Of a stretch of DNA of 64,000 nt, positions 18,650 through 25,994 are shown in pieces. The position numbers and the translations under genes are program-made. The stretch's first letter is position 1; each line of letters starts with the position of its first letter. Under the pieces are notes generated by a model that saw nothing but the letters and a program-made list of their open reading frames with translations, made no database searches and was not told the origin of the DNA. Source of the stretch: Billgrantia campisalis (GTDB lineage: Bacteria > Pseudomonadota > Gammaproteobacteria > Pseudomonadales > Halomonadaceae); NCBI RefSeq assembly GCF_022341425.1, contig NZ_JABFUC010000006.1:124001-188000 (forward strand), given 5' to 3'.

Positions 18650-18665
18650 GTGCGTTATCGCGTAC
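18650..18665. promoter_or_regulatory. Operator-like palindrome, copy 1
   Basis: GTGCGTTATCGCGTAC has GTGCG/CGTAC arms (one mismatch) and is followed by AATGGG. It lies between BenE and the cupin regulator, 37 bases from a second copy, and is the likely binding site of that regulator. Confidence 0.6.
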
Positions 18666-18686
18666 AATGGGCGGCAGGATACCACC

Positions 18687-18702
18687 GTGCGATATAGCGC
18701 AC
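18687..18702. promoter_or_regulatory. Operator-like palindrome, copy 2
   Basis: GTGCGATATAGCGCAC has perfect 5-bp arms and the same AATGGG tail as copy 1. Placed about 46 bases before the regulator start, it could also serve autoregulation. Confidence 0.6.
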
Positions 18703-18747
18703 AATGGGAATAAATCTCAATGTGAATAAAGCTCAATGGGGGAAGCG

Positions 18748-19305
18748 ATGCAGGACATTGCCCGACACCTCGCCACCACGCTGCGGCGGCTGCGCCGTGA
18801 GCAGGGCTGGAGCCTCGATCGAACCGCCCGCGAGACTGGTGTCAGCAAGGCCATGCTGGGGCAGATCGAGCGGGGTGAATCGAGCCCCACGGTGGCCACC
18901 CTGTGGAAGATCGCCAGCGGCTTTCGGGTCTCCTTCTCGACGCTGTTCACCGCCTCGGCGGCACCCGCCCAGCAAGAGCCGGTATGGGGCGAAGACAGCG
19001 CCGGCATGCAGGCGCGGCTGCTGTTTCCCTATGATCCAGTGCTGGGCTTCGAGATGTTCGAGATCGAGCTGGCACCGGGGGCGGTCAGCGCCTCAGCGCC
19101 CCATGCCCGGGGGGTGGTGGAGCATATCGTGGTGGTGGAAGGGCGTCTCGCCCTCGACGTGGATGACCAGCCCCGGGAGCTGGCCGCGGGGGAGACTCTG
19201 CGTTTCTACGCCGACCGGCCCCATGTGATGCGCAACGCTGGCGAGGGCCGCCTGCGTTTTCACGACGTCATCCACTACCTGCCCGGCGCGGCCTCCGGTG
19301 GCTGA
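18748..19305 (+). CDS. XRE-cupin transcriptional regulator
   Basis: The 185-residue protein has an N-terminal XRE/Cro helix-turn-helix (LRRLRREQGWSLDRTARETG, AMLGQIERGESSPTVATLWKIA) and a C-terminal cupin fold (VVEHIVVVEGRLALDV, ETLRFYADRPHVMRN), which usually senses a small molecule. The architecture matches regulators of adjacent transporters and catabolic genes. It is divergent from BenE, whose expression it probably controls through the two palindromes. ATG 18748 has GGGGGA just upstream; an ATG 12 bases earlier is possible. Confidence 0.85.
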   Translation: MQDIARHLATTLRRLRREQGWSLDRTARETGVSKAMLGQIERGESSPTVATLWKIASGFRVSFSTLFTASAAPAQQEPVWGEDSAGMQARLLFPYDPVLGFEMFEIELAPGAVSASAPHARGVVEHIVVVEGRLALDVDDQPRELAAGETLRFYADRPHVMRNAGEGRLRFHDVIHYLPGAASGG

Positions 19306-19332
19306 GCGCGGTTCGCGGCGTGCCTGATTCTC

Positions 19333-20094
19333 CTAACTGTCCAGTATCAGCAGCCTGAGTGCCAGGCCCAGAATTAGGGTTGAGGCCACGCTTACCAGGG
19401 TGCCTAGCAGTACGTACTCGGTCAGCTTGCGGTCCTTCGTGTCGCGCAGGTCGCCGTAGCGTAGCACCGACTTGGCGGCCAGCAGGAAGCCCACCGCGGT
19501 TAGCTGATCGAGCAGTACCAGGGAGAGCACCAGCAGCCGTTCCAGCATGCCGATGCGGGCGCCGGCCTGGGCCAGGGTGTCGGTATCCTCGAGCTGGTTG
19601 CTCCAGCGCTTCATCACCATGGCGATGGCGAACGAGAAGGGGCGCGTCACCATCAGGTAGGCGGTGGCCACGCCCAGCACCGTAGGCGTGAGCAGCCAGG
19701 CGCCGAGCGCTTCGAGTGGCGCCAGGCTGCCGAGCCAGGCCAGCCATAGCGCACACAGCACCAGCAGGTGCAGCAGCTGGTCGAGCAGGAACCAGCGCAG
19801 CTGGCCGGCGGGCAGCGTCGCTTTGCCCAGGTCGATCAGCCAGTGGCTGGCGGCCACCGCCGCGGCACCAATGAGCACCCCCAGCGGGCCGGGGGAGCCC
19901 GGTAGCAGCCAGGCCGCGATCAATAGCACCAGGGCGGTCAGGCCGGTGTGCACCAGCACGTGATAGAGCAGGTGGCGCGAGCGGTGCAGGCGACGCACCC
20001 GCTCGTCGACCCAGAGGCGCGGCTGCAGCAGGAAGTCGCCGGCCAGGTGGGCCAGCACCAGCCCCATCAGCAGAGAGAGGTCGTTGGGGGTCAT
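19333..20094 (-). CDS. DUF3307 membrane protein
   Basis: This 253-residue membrane protein has about seven helices and the DUF3307 N-terminal pattern AHLAGDFLLQPRLWVDERVRR, with Asp and Gln in the first helix, then HLLYHVLVHTGL. DUF3307 genes are commonly next to SatD-like genes, as here. No biochemical role is established for the family. Its start overlaps the stop of the SatD-like gene by four bases (ATGA), so the pair is translated together. Confidence 0.85.
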   Translation of the reverse strand: MTPNDLSLLMGLVLAHLAGDFLLQPRLWVDERVRRLHRSRHLLYHVLVHTGLTALVLLIAAWLLPGSPGPLGVLIGAAAVAASHWLIDLGKATLPAGQLRWFLLDQLLHLLVLCALWLAWLGSLAPLEALGAWLLTPTVLGVATAYLMVTRPFSFAIAMVMKRWSNQLEDTDTLAQAGARIGMLERLLVLSLVLLDQLTAVGFLLAAKSVLRYGDLRDTKDRKLTEYVLLGTLVSVASTLILGLALRLLILDS

Positions 20095-20738
20095 GGTTGC
20101 GTATCCTTTTCCGCCAACCGCTCGCTCAGGTAGGCTAAGGTATCGGCCAGCAGCGGCCAGCGGGCGGCACGCAGCCGCTTGTGCACGCTGGGCTGCTTTA
20201 TTCCCAGGTGGTCGGCCATGGCCTGCTGGGAGGTCTCGCTCGCCAGGCTGAGTCTGACCACCTCGGCCGAGTAGCGCGACCAGCTCGCGACCATGTCGTC
20301 CAGATAGCGCGTCAGGAGAGCGAGGCTACCATCGTCCGTCTCGTCGAGCAGTGCCAGTGATAGGTGCGCACTGCCCACGTTCAACCCATCCAGGTCGTGG
20401 CCGGAGCGCACGAACGGCTCGCTGTCTGCGGTGGCGAGCCGGCCGTTGCCAGGCCAGCCTGCCGGTCCTACCGCCACCGCAATGCGGGCGTCCCAACGTT
20501 GGTCTGCCTCGGAGTGCTCGATCAGGGCCGCACGCAGGGCGATAGCCACCTCCATGGCGGCTGCGGCCTTGGGCAGGGCCAACTGAAAGCCGTCGCCGCG
20601 GAAGCGTTCGCCACGACCACCGTGGCTGGCGGCCAGTTCGGCCAGGGTCGCGTCCAGCAGCGCATAGAGTTGCTGGCGATCCTCGATCTTGCGCGAGTCG
20701 ATCACATCGCCGGTCAGCACGGCGATTCGCTGGGTCAT
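20091..20738 (-). CDS. SatD-family protein with C-terminal helix-turn-helix
   Basis: The 215-residue protein carries the SatD start IAVLTGDVIDSRKI and GRGERFRGDGFQLAL, with acidic residues reminiscent of a nucleotidyl-cyclase-like fold, and a C-terminal winged/HTH segment ASETSQQAMADHLGIKQPSVHKRL. SatD was named from acid tolerance in streptococci. The HTH suggests that this form binds DNA, probably the repeated motif just upstream. It heads a two-gene unit with DUF3307. Confidence 0.8.
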   Translation of the reverse strand: MTQRIAVLTGDVIDSRKIEDRQQLYALLDATLAELAASHGGRGERFRGDGFQLALPKAAAAMEVAIALRAALIEHSEADQRWDARIAVAVGPAGWPGNGRLATADSEPFVRSGHDLDGLNVGSAHLSLALLDETDDGSLALLTRYLDDMVASWSRYSAEVVRLSLASETSQQAMADHLGIKQPSVHKRLRAARWPLLADTLAYLSERLAEKDTQP

Positions 20739-21134
20739 GGCAGGCGCTCCTAGAGAAGGGTCGCCTTCACCATAGCCAAAAAAGGCTATTTAGCAACTAA
20801 ATAACCCTTAAGGGCTATATTTACGCCTTGTTTTACCCTAGAGGCTATTCGGCTCAGTGCATGGCAGCAGGAGGGAACAATCAATCAAGGGGCCCCGCCT
20901 GAATAAACCGTCCAACTATTTTGGGCAGTTCAGAATGGTGGGGCCAAGTGTTGCCTTGAAGGGGCGTTTGCGTGAGAGGAGTTAGCCTGTCGGGGGTGTC
21001 ATGATGCAGGGAGAGTGGTCAATCATGGGCACTCCCTTGCATCCGGGCGCTATGTACTTGCTTGCCGGGGGCGGGGGCGGCAGGTTGTAGTTATTGGCTG
21101 CCGGTTCAAGGGGAGTTCGCTGCGAAGTTGGCCC
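20739..21134. other. Intergenic region
   Basis: Apart from the operator-rich stretch at 20784-20860, I see no open frame or RNA structure I can support in this 396-base gap between the SatD-like start and the 8-oxoguanine deaminase stop. Both flanking genes are on the minus strand. Confidence 0.6.
20784..20860. promoter_or_regulatory. Operator-rich region upstream of satD-like gene, copy A of duplicated element
   Basis: The segment holds GGCTATTTAG paired with CTAAATAACC (10-bp arms, one mismatch, 3-base gap) overlapping a second dyad, ATAACCCTTAAGGGCTAT, and then GAGGCTATT. It sits about 45 bases before the SatD-like start. A related 66-bp segment lies exactly 1,920 bases away at 22711-22776. 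Confidence 0.65.
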
Positions 21135-22502
21135 TCAGAGGGCCCGCCAGAGTCGTTGGGCGGCGTCATGGTGGCGTGTCATCAGGGCGCCCAGGTCGAG
21201 ATCCGGGATCGCCCCGTCGATGACCCGCCAGTGGCCGGCCACCATCACCCGGTCGGCACGGTGGGCACCGCACAGCAGCAGGGCGGCGAGCGGGTTCTCG
21301 GCACCTGAGAAGCGCGGCTCGTCGAGCCGGAAGAGCGCCAGGTCGGCCTGCTGGCCGGGGGCCAGGCCGCCGATATCGGTACGCCCCAGGCAGCGTGCGG
21401 AGCCCTGGGTGGCCCAGCGGATCACGTCGTCATGGCCGATCTGGTCGGGGCGGTAGCGCAGGCGGCCGAGCAGCATGGCCTGGCGCATCTCCTCGGCGAG
21501 ATTGGAGTGATCGTTGGAGGCTGAGCCGTCCACGGCGAGCCCCAGCGGGGCCCCGGCGCGCTCCAGCTCCAGGGTCGGACAGAGCCCCGAGCCCAGCACC
21601 ATGTTGGAGGAGGGGCAGTGGGCGACCCCGGTGCCGGCACGGCCCAGGCGCTGGATTTCCTCGTCGGTGAAGTGGATGCCGTGGGCCAGCCAGGTGCGCT
21701 CATTGAGCCAGCCGCACTCCTCCAGGTAGTCGAGGGGCCGCAGGCCGAAGAGGCGCTCGCAGTAGCGGGTCTCGTCCTCGGTTTCGGCCAAGTGGGTATG
21801 CAGGCGGACTCCCTCCGTTTTGGCCAACTCGGCGGTGGCCTTCATCAGCTCGCGGCTTACCGAGAAGGGCGAGCAAGGGGCCAGGGCTACTGTGATCATG
21901 GCGCCCTCCTCACGCTGGTGGTAGCGCTGGATCAGGCGACTGCTGTCATCGAGGATGCGGGCCTCGTCCTGTACCACCGACTGGGGCGGCAGCCCCCCCT
22001 GGTCGCGGCCCACGCTCATGGAACCGCGGGTCAGGGCGGCGCGCACGCCGAGTCGCCGGACCGTCTCGACCTGGCGATCAATGGCCGACTCCAGGGCATC
22101 GGAGAAGACATAGTGGTGATCCGCCACGGTGGTGCAACCGGAAAGCAGCAACTCGACCATGGCCAGTTCGCTGGCCACCGTGATCTGTTCTTCGTCGAGG
22201 TTGGCCCAGACGTCGTAGAGGGTGGTCAACCAGGGGAAGAGTTCCTTGTTGAGGGCCGCGGAGTAGGCCCGGGTCAGGGTCTGGTAGAAGTGGTGGTGAG
22301 TATTGACCAGCCCCGGCAGCAGCACATGCTGGGAGGCATCGAAGACCTGGTCGACGGGCAGGCTGGGCTCCTGGCCGGCGGCGAGGCGCTCGACGATACG
22401 GCTGTCCTGAATCACCACGCCATTCGCGGCGGCCGGGTCGGCGCAGCTCAACGGCTGGCGAATCCAGAGGCGGGGGGAGGGATTACGGGGGAAATACGTC
22501 AT
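21135..22502 (-). CDS. 8-oxoguanine deaminase (amidohydrolase family)
   Basis: This 455-residue amidohydrolase likely deaminates 8-oxoguanine to urate, as shown for the Pseudomonas enzyme of the same layout. Metal-site motifs are LPGLVNTHHHFYQTLTR, LHTHLAETEDE, LAHGIHFTDEE and AVDGSASNDHSN. The family start LWIRQPLSCADP and KELFPWLTTLYDVWANL match this subgroup rather than plain guanine deaminase or atrazine hydrolases. RBS CAGGAGG sits 6-7 bases upstream. A 120-base structured leader precedes it, and it is flanked by two copies of an operator-like element. Confidence 0.87.
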   Translation of the reverse strand: MTYFPRNPSPRLWIRQPLSCADPAAANGVVIQDSRIVERLAAGQEPSLPVDQVFDASQHVLLPGLVNTHHHFYQTLTRAYSAALNKELFPWLTTLYDVWANLDEEQITVASELAMVELLLSGCTTVADHHYVFSDALESAIDRQVETVRRLGVRAALTRGSMSVGRDQGGLPPQSVVQDEARILDDSSRLIQRYHQREEGAMITVALAPCSPFSVSRELMKATAELAKTEGVRLHTHLAETEDETRYCERLFGLRPLDYLEECGWLNERTWLAHGIHFTDEEIQRLGRAGTGVAHCPSSNMVLGSGLCPTLELERAGAPLGLAVDGSASNDHSNLAEEMRQAMLLGRLRYRPDQIGHDDVIRWATQGSARCLGRTDIGGLAPGQQADLALFRLDEPRFSGAENPLAALLLCGAHRADRVMVAGHWRVIDGAIPDLDLGALMTRHHDAAQRLWRAL

Positions 22503-22525
22503 GCAAAGCCTCCTGAATAAAACGC

Positions 22526-22633
22526 ACCCATCGCCAAGGGCGAAGGGTTACCCACGCAAGCGTGGTTCAGGTGCCTTACTGCATATCCCAGGATGGGCAC
22601 TGGGGTGTATTCAATGTTGCGATAAACTGTGTA
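22526..22633 (-). ncRNA. Candidate structured leader / riboswitch of 8-oxoguanine deaminase
   Basis: Read on the minus strand, a promoter-like TTGACA (22649-22654) and TACACA (22628-22633, 15-base gap) precede a leader with two strong hairpins. One has CCACG/CGTGG arms (22552-22565). The other (22526-22548) has ACCC/GGGT outside TCGCC/GGCGA and ends 5-10 bases before the RBS. A purine-sensing RNA would fit the gene, and xanthine-type riboswitches are known near purine-oxidation genes. I could not match this RNA to a class consensus. Confidence 0.42.
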
Positions 22634-22710
22634 CTAGATATTTGTGCTTGTCAAGAAAGGGACTGGCGTCCCTTGCTCTTCAGCGCAATGGCTTCCCACT
22701 ATCGACATCT

Positions 22711-22776
22711 TGGCAATCAAATAACCCTTAAAGGCTAAATTTATGCATTATTGCCCTTTGGGGCTATTGCGACTCA
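22711..22776. promoter_or_regulatory. Operator-like element, copy B of duplicated element
   Basis: This segment is about 75% identical, in the same orientation, to 20791-20857, including identical AAATAACCCTTA. It keeps ATAACCCTTAAAGGCTA and GGGGCTATT. It lies upstream of the 8-oxoguanine deaminase and runs into the stop codon of the CoxE-like gene. Confidence 0.6.
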
Positions 22777-23952
22777 GCGAGCCAGCTCCCGCATGGCCTC
22801 TTCCAGCCCTTCCAGGGTCATCGGGTACATGCGGTCGTCGATCAACTGACGGATCAGCTGGGTGGAGTGGGTGTACTCCCAGGCCCGGGGCGGCATGGGG
22901 TTGAGCCAGGCCAGCCGGGGGAACTTGTCGACCAGCCGCTTCAGCCACACCGCGCCGGCTTCGTCGTTGAAGTGCTCGACGCTGCCGCCCGGGTGGGTGA
23001 TCTCATAGGGCGACATGGCGGCGTCGCCGACGATCACCACCTGGTAGTCGCTGCCGTAGGTGTGCAGCACGTCCATCGTCGGGATGCGCTCACCGTGGCG
23101 CCTGGCGTTGTTCCGCCACAGCCCTTCATAGACGCAGTTGTGGAAGTAGTAGGGCTCCAGGTGCTTGAACTCCGAGCGCGCCGCGGAGAACAGCTCCTCG
23201 CAGGTGCGAATGTGGTCGTCCATGGAGCCGCCCACGTCGAGCAGCAGCAGCACCTTCACCGCGTTGTGGCGTTCCGGGCGCATGCGCACGTTGAGCAGGC
23301 CGGCGTCCCGGGCGGTGTCGCGGATGGTGGCGTCCACGTCGAACTCTTCCGCCGCGCCCTGGCGGGCGAACTTGCGTAGCCGGCGCAACGCCATCTTGAT
23401 ATTACGGGTGCCGAGCTCGAGGCTGTCGTCGTAGTCGCGGAAGCGGCGCTCGTCCCACACCTTGATTGCCCGGCGGTGGCGCGAGCCATCCTGGCCGATG
23501 CGGATGCCCTCGGGGTTATAGCCGTAGGCGCCGAAGGGGCTGGTGCCGCCGGTGCCGATCCACTTGTTGCCCCCGGCGTGTCGCTCCTGCTGCTCCTCCA
23601 GGCGCTTCTTGAAGGTCTCGATCAGCTTCTCCAGCCCGCCCAGGGACTCGATCTGCGCCTTCTCATCCTCGGAGAGCTGCTTCTCGAACTCGCGGCGCAG
23701 CCAGTCGTCGGGAATCAACGCCTCGATGGCGGCGTCGAGGTTCTCGAGCCCCTCGAACCAGGCGGCGAAGGCGCGATCGAAGCGGTCGAAATGCCGTTCG
23801 TCCTTGACCATCACGGTGCGCGCCACCTGGTAGAACGCCTCCATGTCGGCGAACACCACGCCATGTTCGACCACGGCGTGAAGGTCGAGCAGCTCGCGCA
23901 GTGACACCGGTACGCCGGCACGCTTCAGGGTCTCGAATAGGCTGATAAACAT
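22774..23952 (-). CDS. CoxE-like VWA-domain protein
   Basis: The 392-residue protein has a helical N-terminus, a linker containing GGTSPFGAYGYNPEGIRIG, and a C-terminal VWA domain with MIDAS-type DVGGSMD, then VVIVGDAAMSPYEI and GLEEAMREL. This is the partner protein always encoded beside MoxR-type AAA ATPases. Such pairs act as chaperones that activate or insert metal cofactors into a target. Its target is not in the window. It lies 3 bases after the MoxR gene, so the two are one unit. Confidence 0.88.
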   Translation of the reverse strand: MFISLFETLKRAGVPVSLRELLDLHAVVEHGVVFADMEAFYQVARTVMVKDERHFDRFDRAFAAWFEGLENLDAAIEALIPDDWLRREFEKQLSEDEKAQIESLGGLEKLIETFKKRLEEQQERHAGGNKWIGTGGTSPFGAYGYNPEGIRIGQDGSRHRRAIKVWDERRFRDYDDSLELGTRNIKMALRRLRKFARQGAAEEFDVDATIRDTARDAGLLNVRMRPERHNAVKVLLLLDVGGSMDDHIRTCEELFSAARSEFKHLEPYYFHNCVYEGLWRNNARRHGERIPTMDVLHTYGSDYQVVIVGDAAMSPYEITHPGGSVEHFNDEAGAVWLKRLVDKFPRLAWLNPMPPRAWEYTHSTQLIRQLIDDRMYPMTLEGLEEAMRELAR

Positions 23953-23955
23953 GGC

Positions 23956-24810
23956 TCAGCGCCTCTGGTTGCCCTGGCGACGCAGCATGAAGGCCAGCCG
24001 CTCCAGCAGCTGGGTATCCTGCTCGTTCTTGACCAGGGCACCGGCCAGCGGCGGAATCGCCTTCACCGGGTCGCGGCCGTAGAGCGCCTCCCGGGCCAGG
24101 TCGTCGGCCATCAACAGCTTCAGCCAGTCCACCAGCTCCGAGGTGGAGGGCTTCTTCTTCAGCCCCGGGGCCTGGCGCAGCTCGAAGAACACCTCCAGCG
24201 CCTCGCCGACCAGCTTCGGTGCGATATCGGGGAAGTGCACGTCGACGATCGCCTGCATGGTCTGGCGGTCGGGGAATTCGATGTAGTGGAAGAAGCAGCG
24301 GCGCAGGAAGGCGTCGGGCAGCTCCTTCTCGTTGTTGGAGGTGATGACGATGATCGGCCGGTGCCGTGCGGCGATGGTCTCGCCGGTCTCGTAGACATGG
24401 AATTCCATGCGATCCAGCTCCTGGAGCAGGTCGTTGGGGAACTCGATGTCGGCCTTGTCGATCTCGTCGATCAGCAGCACCACCCGCTCGTCGGCGGTGA
24501 AGGCCTCCCACAGCTTGCCGGGCTTGATGTAGTTGGCGACGTTCTCCACGCCTTCGACGCCGAGCTGTGAATCGCGCAGGCGGCTCACCGCGTCGTACTC
24601 ATACAGGCCCTGGGCCGCCTTGGTGGAGGACTTGATGTGCCAGGTGATCAGGCGGGTATCGAGCGAGGCTGCCAGCTCCTCGGCCAGCAGGGTCTTGCCG
24701 GTGCCCGGCTCGCCCTTGATCAGCAGCGGGCGCTGCAGGGTCACGGCGGCATTCACCGCCTGTTTCAGGGCATCGGTGGCCACGTAGGTGGAAGTCGAAT
24801 CAAACGCCAT
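23956..24810 (-). CDS. MoxR-family AAA+ ATPase
   Basis: The 284-residue protein has Walker A GEPGTGKT, Walker B VVLLIDEIDKAD, and sensor 1 PIIVITSNNEKELPDAFLRRC, all intact. MoxR-type ATPases work with a VWA partner to remodel client enzymes, and the CoxE-like gene follows by 3 bases. ATG 24810 (MAFDSTSTYVATDALKQAV) matches the family start; the longer in-frame extension upstream is rejected. Confidence 0.92.
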   Translation of the reverse strand: MAFDSTSTYVATDALKQAVNAAVTLQRPLLIKGEPGTGKTLLAEELAASLDTRLITWHIKSSTKAAQGLYEYDAVSRLRDSQLGVEGVENVANYIKPGKLWEAFTADERVVLLIDEIDKADIEFPNDLLQELDRMEFHVYETGETIAARHRPIIVITSNNEKELPDAFLRRCFFHYIEFPDRQTMQAIVDVHFPDIAPKLVGEALEVFFELRQAPGLKKKPSTSELVDWLKLLMADDLAREALYGRDPVKAIPPLAGALVKNEQDTQLLERLAFMLRRQGNQRR

Positions 24811-24916
24811 GGGTCGTGCCTCGGCAGGTCGCAGATAGGGTAAAGTCAAACAAGTGTACGGAAGGGCGGCGATGGCGACAAATCTACCCCTATCAAGGCT
24901 GTCGTCGATACCGTCC

Positions 24917-24954
24917 AGCGCTCGGGGCTGATCTGTCGGCAAGCCCCGGAGCGC
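24917..24954. terminator. Strong hairpin
   Basis: AGCGCTCGGGGCT pairs with AGCCCCGGAGCGC (one bulged base) across a 12-base loop, about 50 bases after the stop of the minus-strand dehydrogenase gene. No T run follows, so it may be a processing or rho-linked structure. Confidence 0.45.
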
Positions 24955-25005
24955 CGGAGCTCCTCTTCGGCTTGCCCCCAGCGCCCCTCGCTGCCCGTCT
25001 CTGCA

Positions 25006-25911
25006 TTAGCCCTGACTGCTTTCGGCAGCGTGGATCAGGCCGCGATAGGCCTCCACCAGGATCGCCGGGTCGTGCTCGGCGTGGCCATGGCGGGCGTGGG
25101 CGCGCATCAGCTGGGCGGCCAGGCCGCTCATGGGCGTGGCGCTGCCGGCACGCTGGCTCTGGGCCACCGCCATGTCTAGGTCCTTGAGCAGGGTGCGCAG
25201 GTGCCAGGGCGGGTCGGCGAAGTCGCTTGCCGCCATGCGCGGGGTGAGGATCCGGAACGGCTTGGAATCGGCGAAGCCGCCGGCCAGCGCCTCGGTGAGG
25301 CGGCTGGCATCCACGCCGCTGGCCTCGGCCAGGGCCACCATCTCGGCGATCACCGCCGCCTGGCAGCCGACGATCATCTGGTTGCACACCTTGGTGACCT
25401 GGCCGGCGCCCACCGGGCCCATGTGGGTGACCCGCGAGGCGAGGGGGGCCAGCAGGGGGCGAATCGCCTCGATCTCCGCGGCGTCGCCGCCGGCCATCAT
25501 CACCAGGCTGCCCGCCTCGGCGCCGGCCGTCCCCCCGGAGACCGGGCAGTCGATCCAGCGCATCCCGCTCTGGCCTTGCAGCCATTCGGCGAAGCTCCGC
25601 GTCTGGGCAGGGTCGCTGCTGGAGAAGTCGATCAGGGTCTGCCCCTGTCGGCCGTGCTCGGCCACGCCGCCGGGGCCAAAGACGACCTCTTCCACCACGG
25701 CGGTATTGGCCAGGCAGAGCATGACCACATCCACCCGCTCCACCAGGTCCCTGATGGAGGGGGCGACCTCGGCCCCGGCATCACGCAGCGCAGTGCTCTT
25801 CTCGGCGGTGCGGTTCCACACCGTCACGGCAAAGCCGGCCTCGAGCAGGCGGCGGGTCATGGGGTCGCCCATCAGGCCGAGGCCGATGAAACCGAGGCGG
25901 GGCTGGGTCAT
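25006..25911 (-). CDS. 3-hydroxyisobutyrate dehydrogenase-family NAD(P) oxidoreductase
   Basis: The 301-residue protein belongs to the beta-hydroxyacid dehydrogenase family. It has the Rossmann loop FIGLGLMGDPM, the substrate motif DCPVSGGTAGAEAG, and the catalytic Lys in GPVGAGQVTKVCNQM. Members reduce tartronate semialdehyde, 3-hydroxyisobutyrate or glyoxylate, and the exact substrate cannot be set from sequence. ATG 25911 is preceded by GGAG and starts at the family N-terminus. Confidence 0.88.
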   Translation of the reverse strand: MTQPRLGFIGLGLMGDPMTRRLLEAGFAVTVWNRTAEKSTALRDAGAEVAPSIRDLVERVDVVMLCLANTAVVEEVVFGPGGVAEHGRQGQTLIDFSSSDPAQTRSFAEWLQGQSGMRWIDCPVSGGTAGAEAGSLVMMAGGDAAEIEAIRPLLAPLASRVTHMGPVGAGQVTKVCNQMIVGCQAAVIAEMVALAEASGVDASRLTEALAGGFADSKPFRILTPRMAASDFADPPWHLRTLLKDLDMAVAQSQRAGSATPMSGLAAQLMRAHARHGHAEHDPAILVEAYRGLIHAAESSQG

Positions 25912-25994
25912 CTGTGAGTCTCCAGGGTGGGTAAGAAAGTCCCTAGCATGCGGCATGGAAAGCATTTTCATCAATCCCGGCGAGTGCCATCGGC

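Noticed and set aside
22501..22731. Small plus-strand open frame before the CoxE-like gene
   Set aside because: It overlaps the deaminase leader and shows no ribosome-binding site or recognisable sequence.
20791..22776. Composite transposon or integrated element bounded by the operator copies
   Set aside because: No transposase, integrase or terminal inverted repeats are present; the copies are only about 75% identical.
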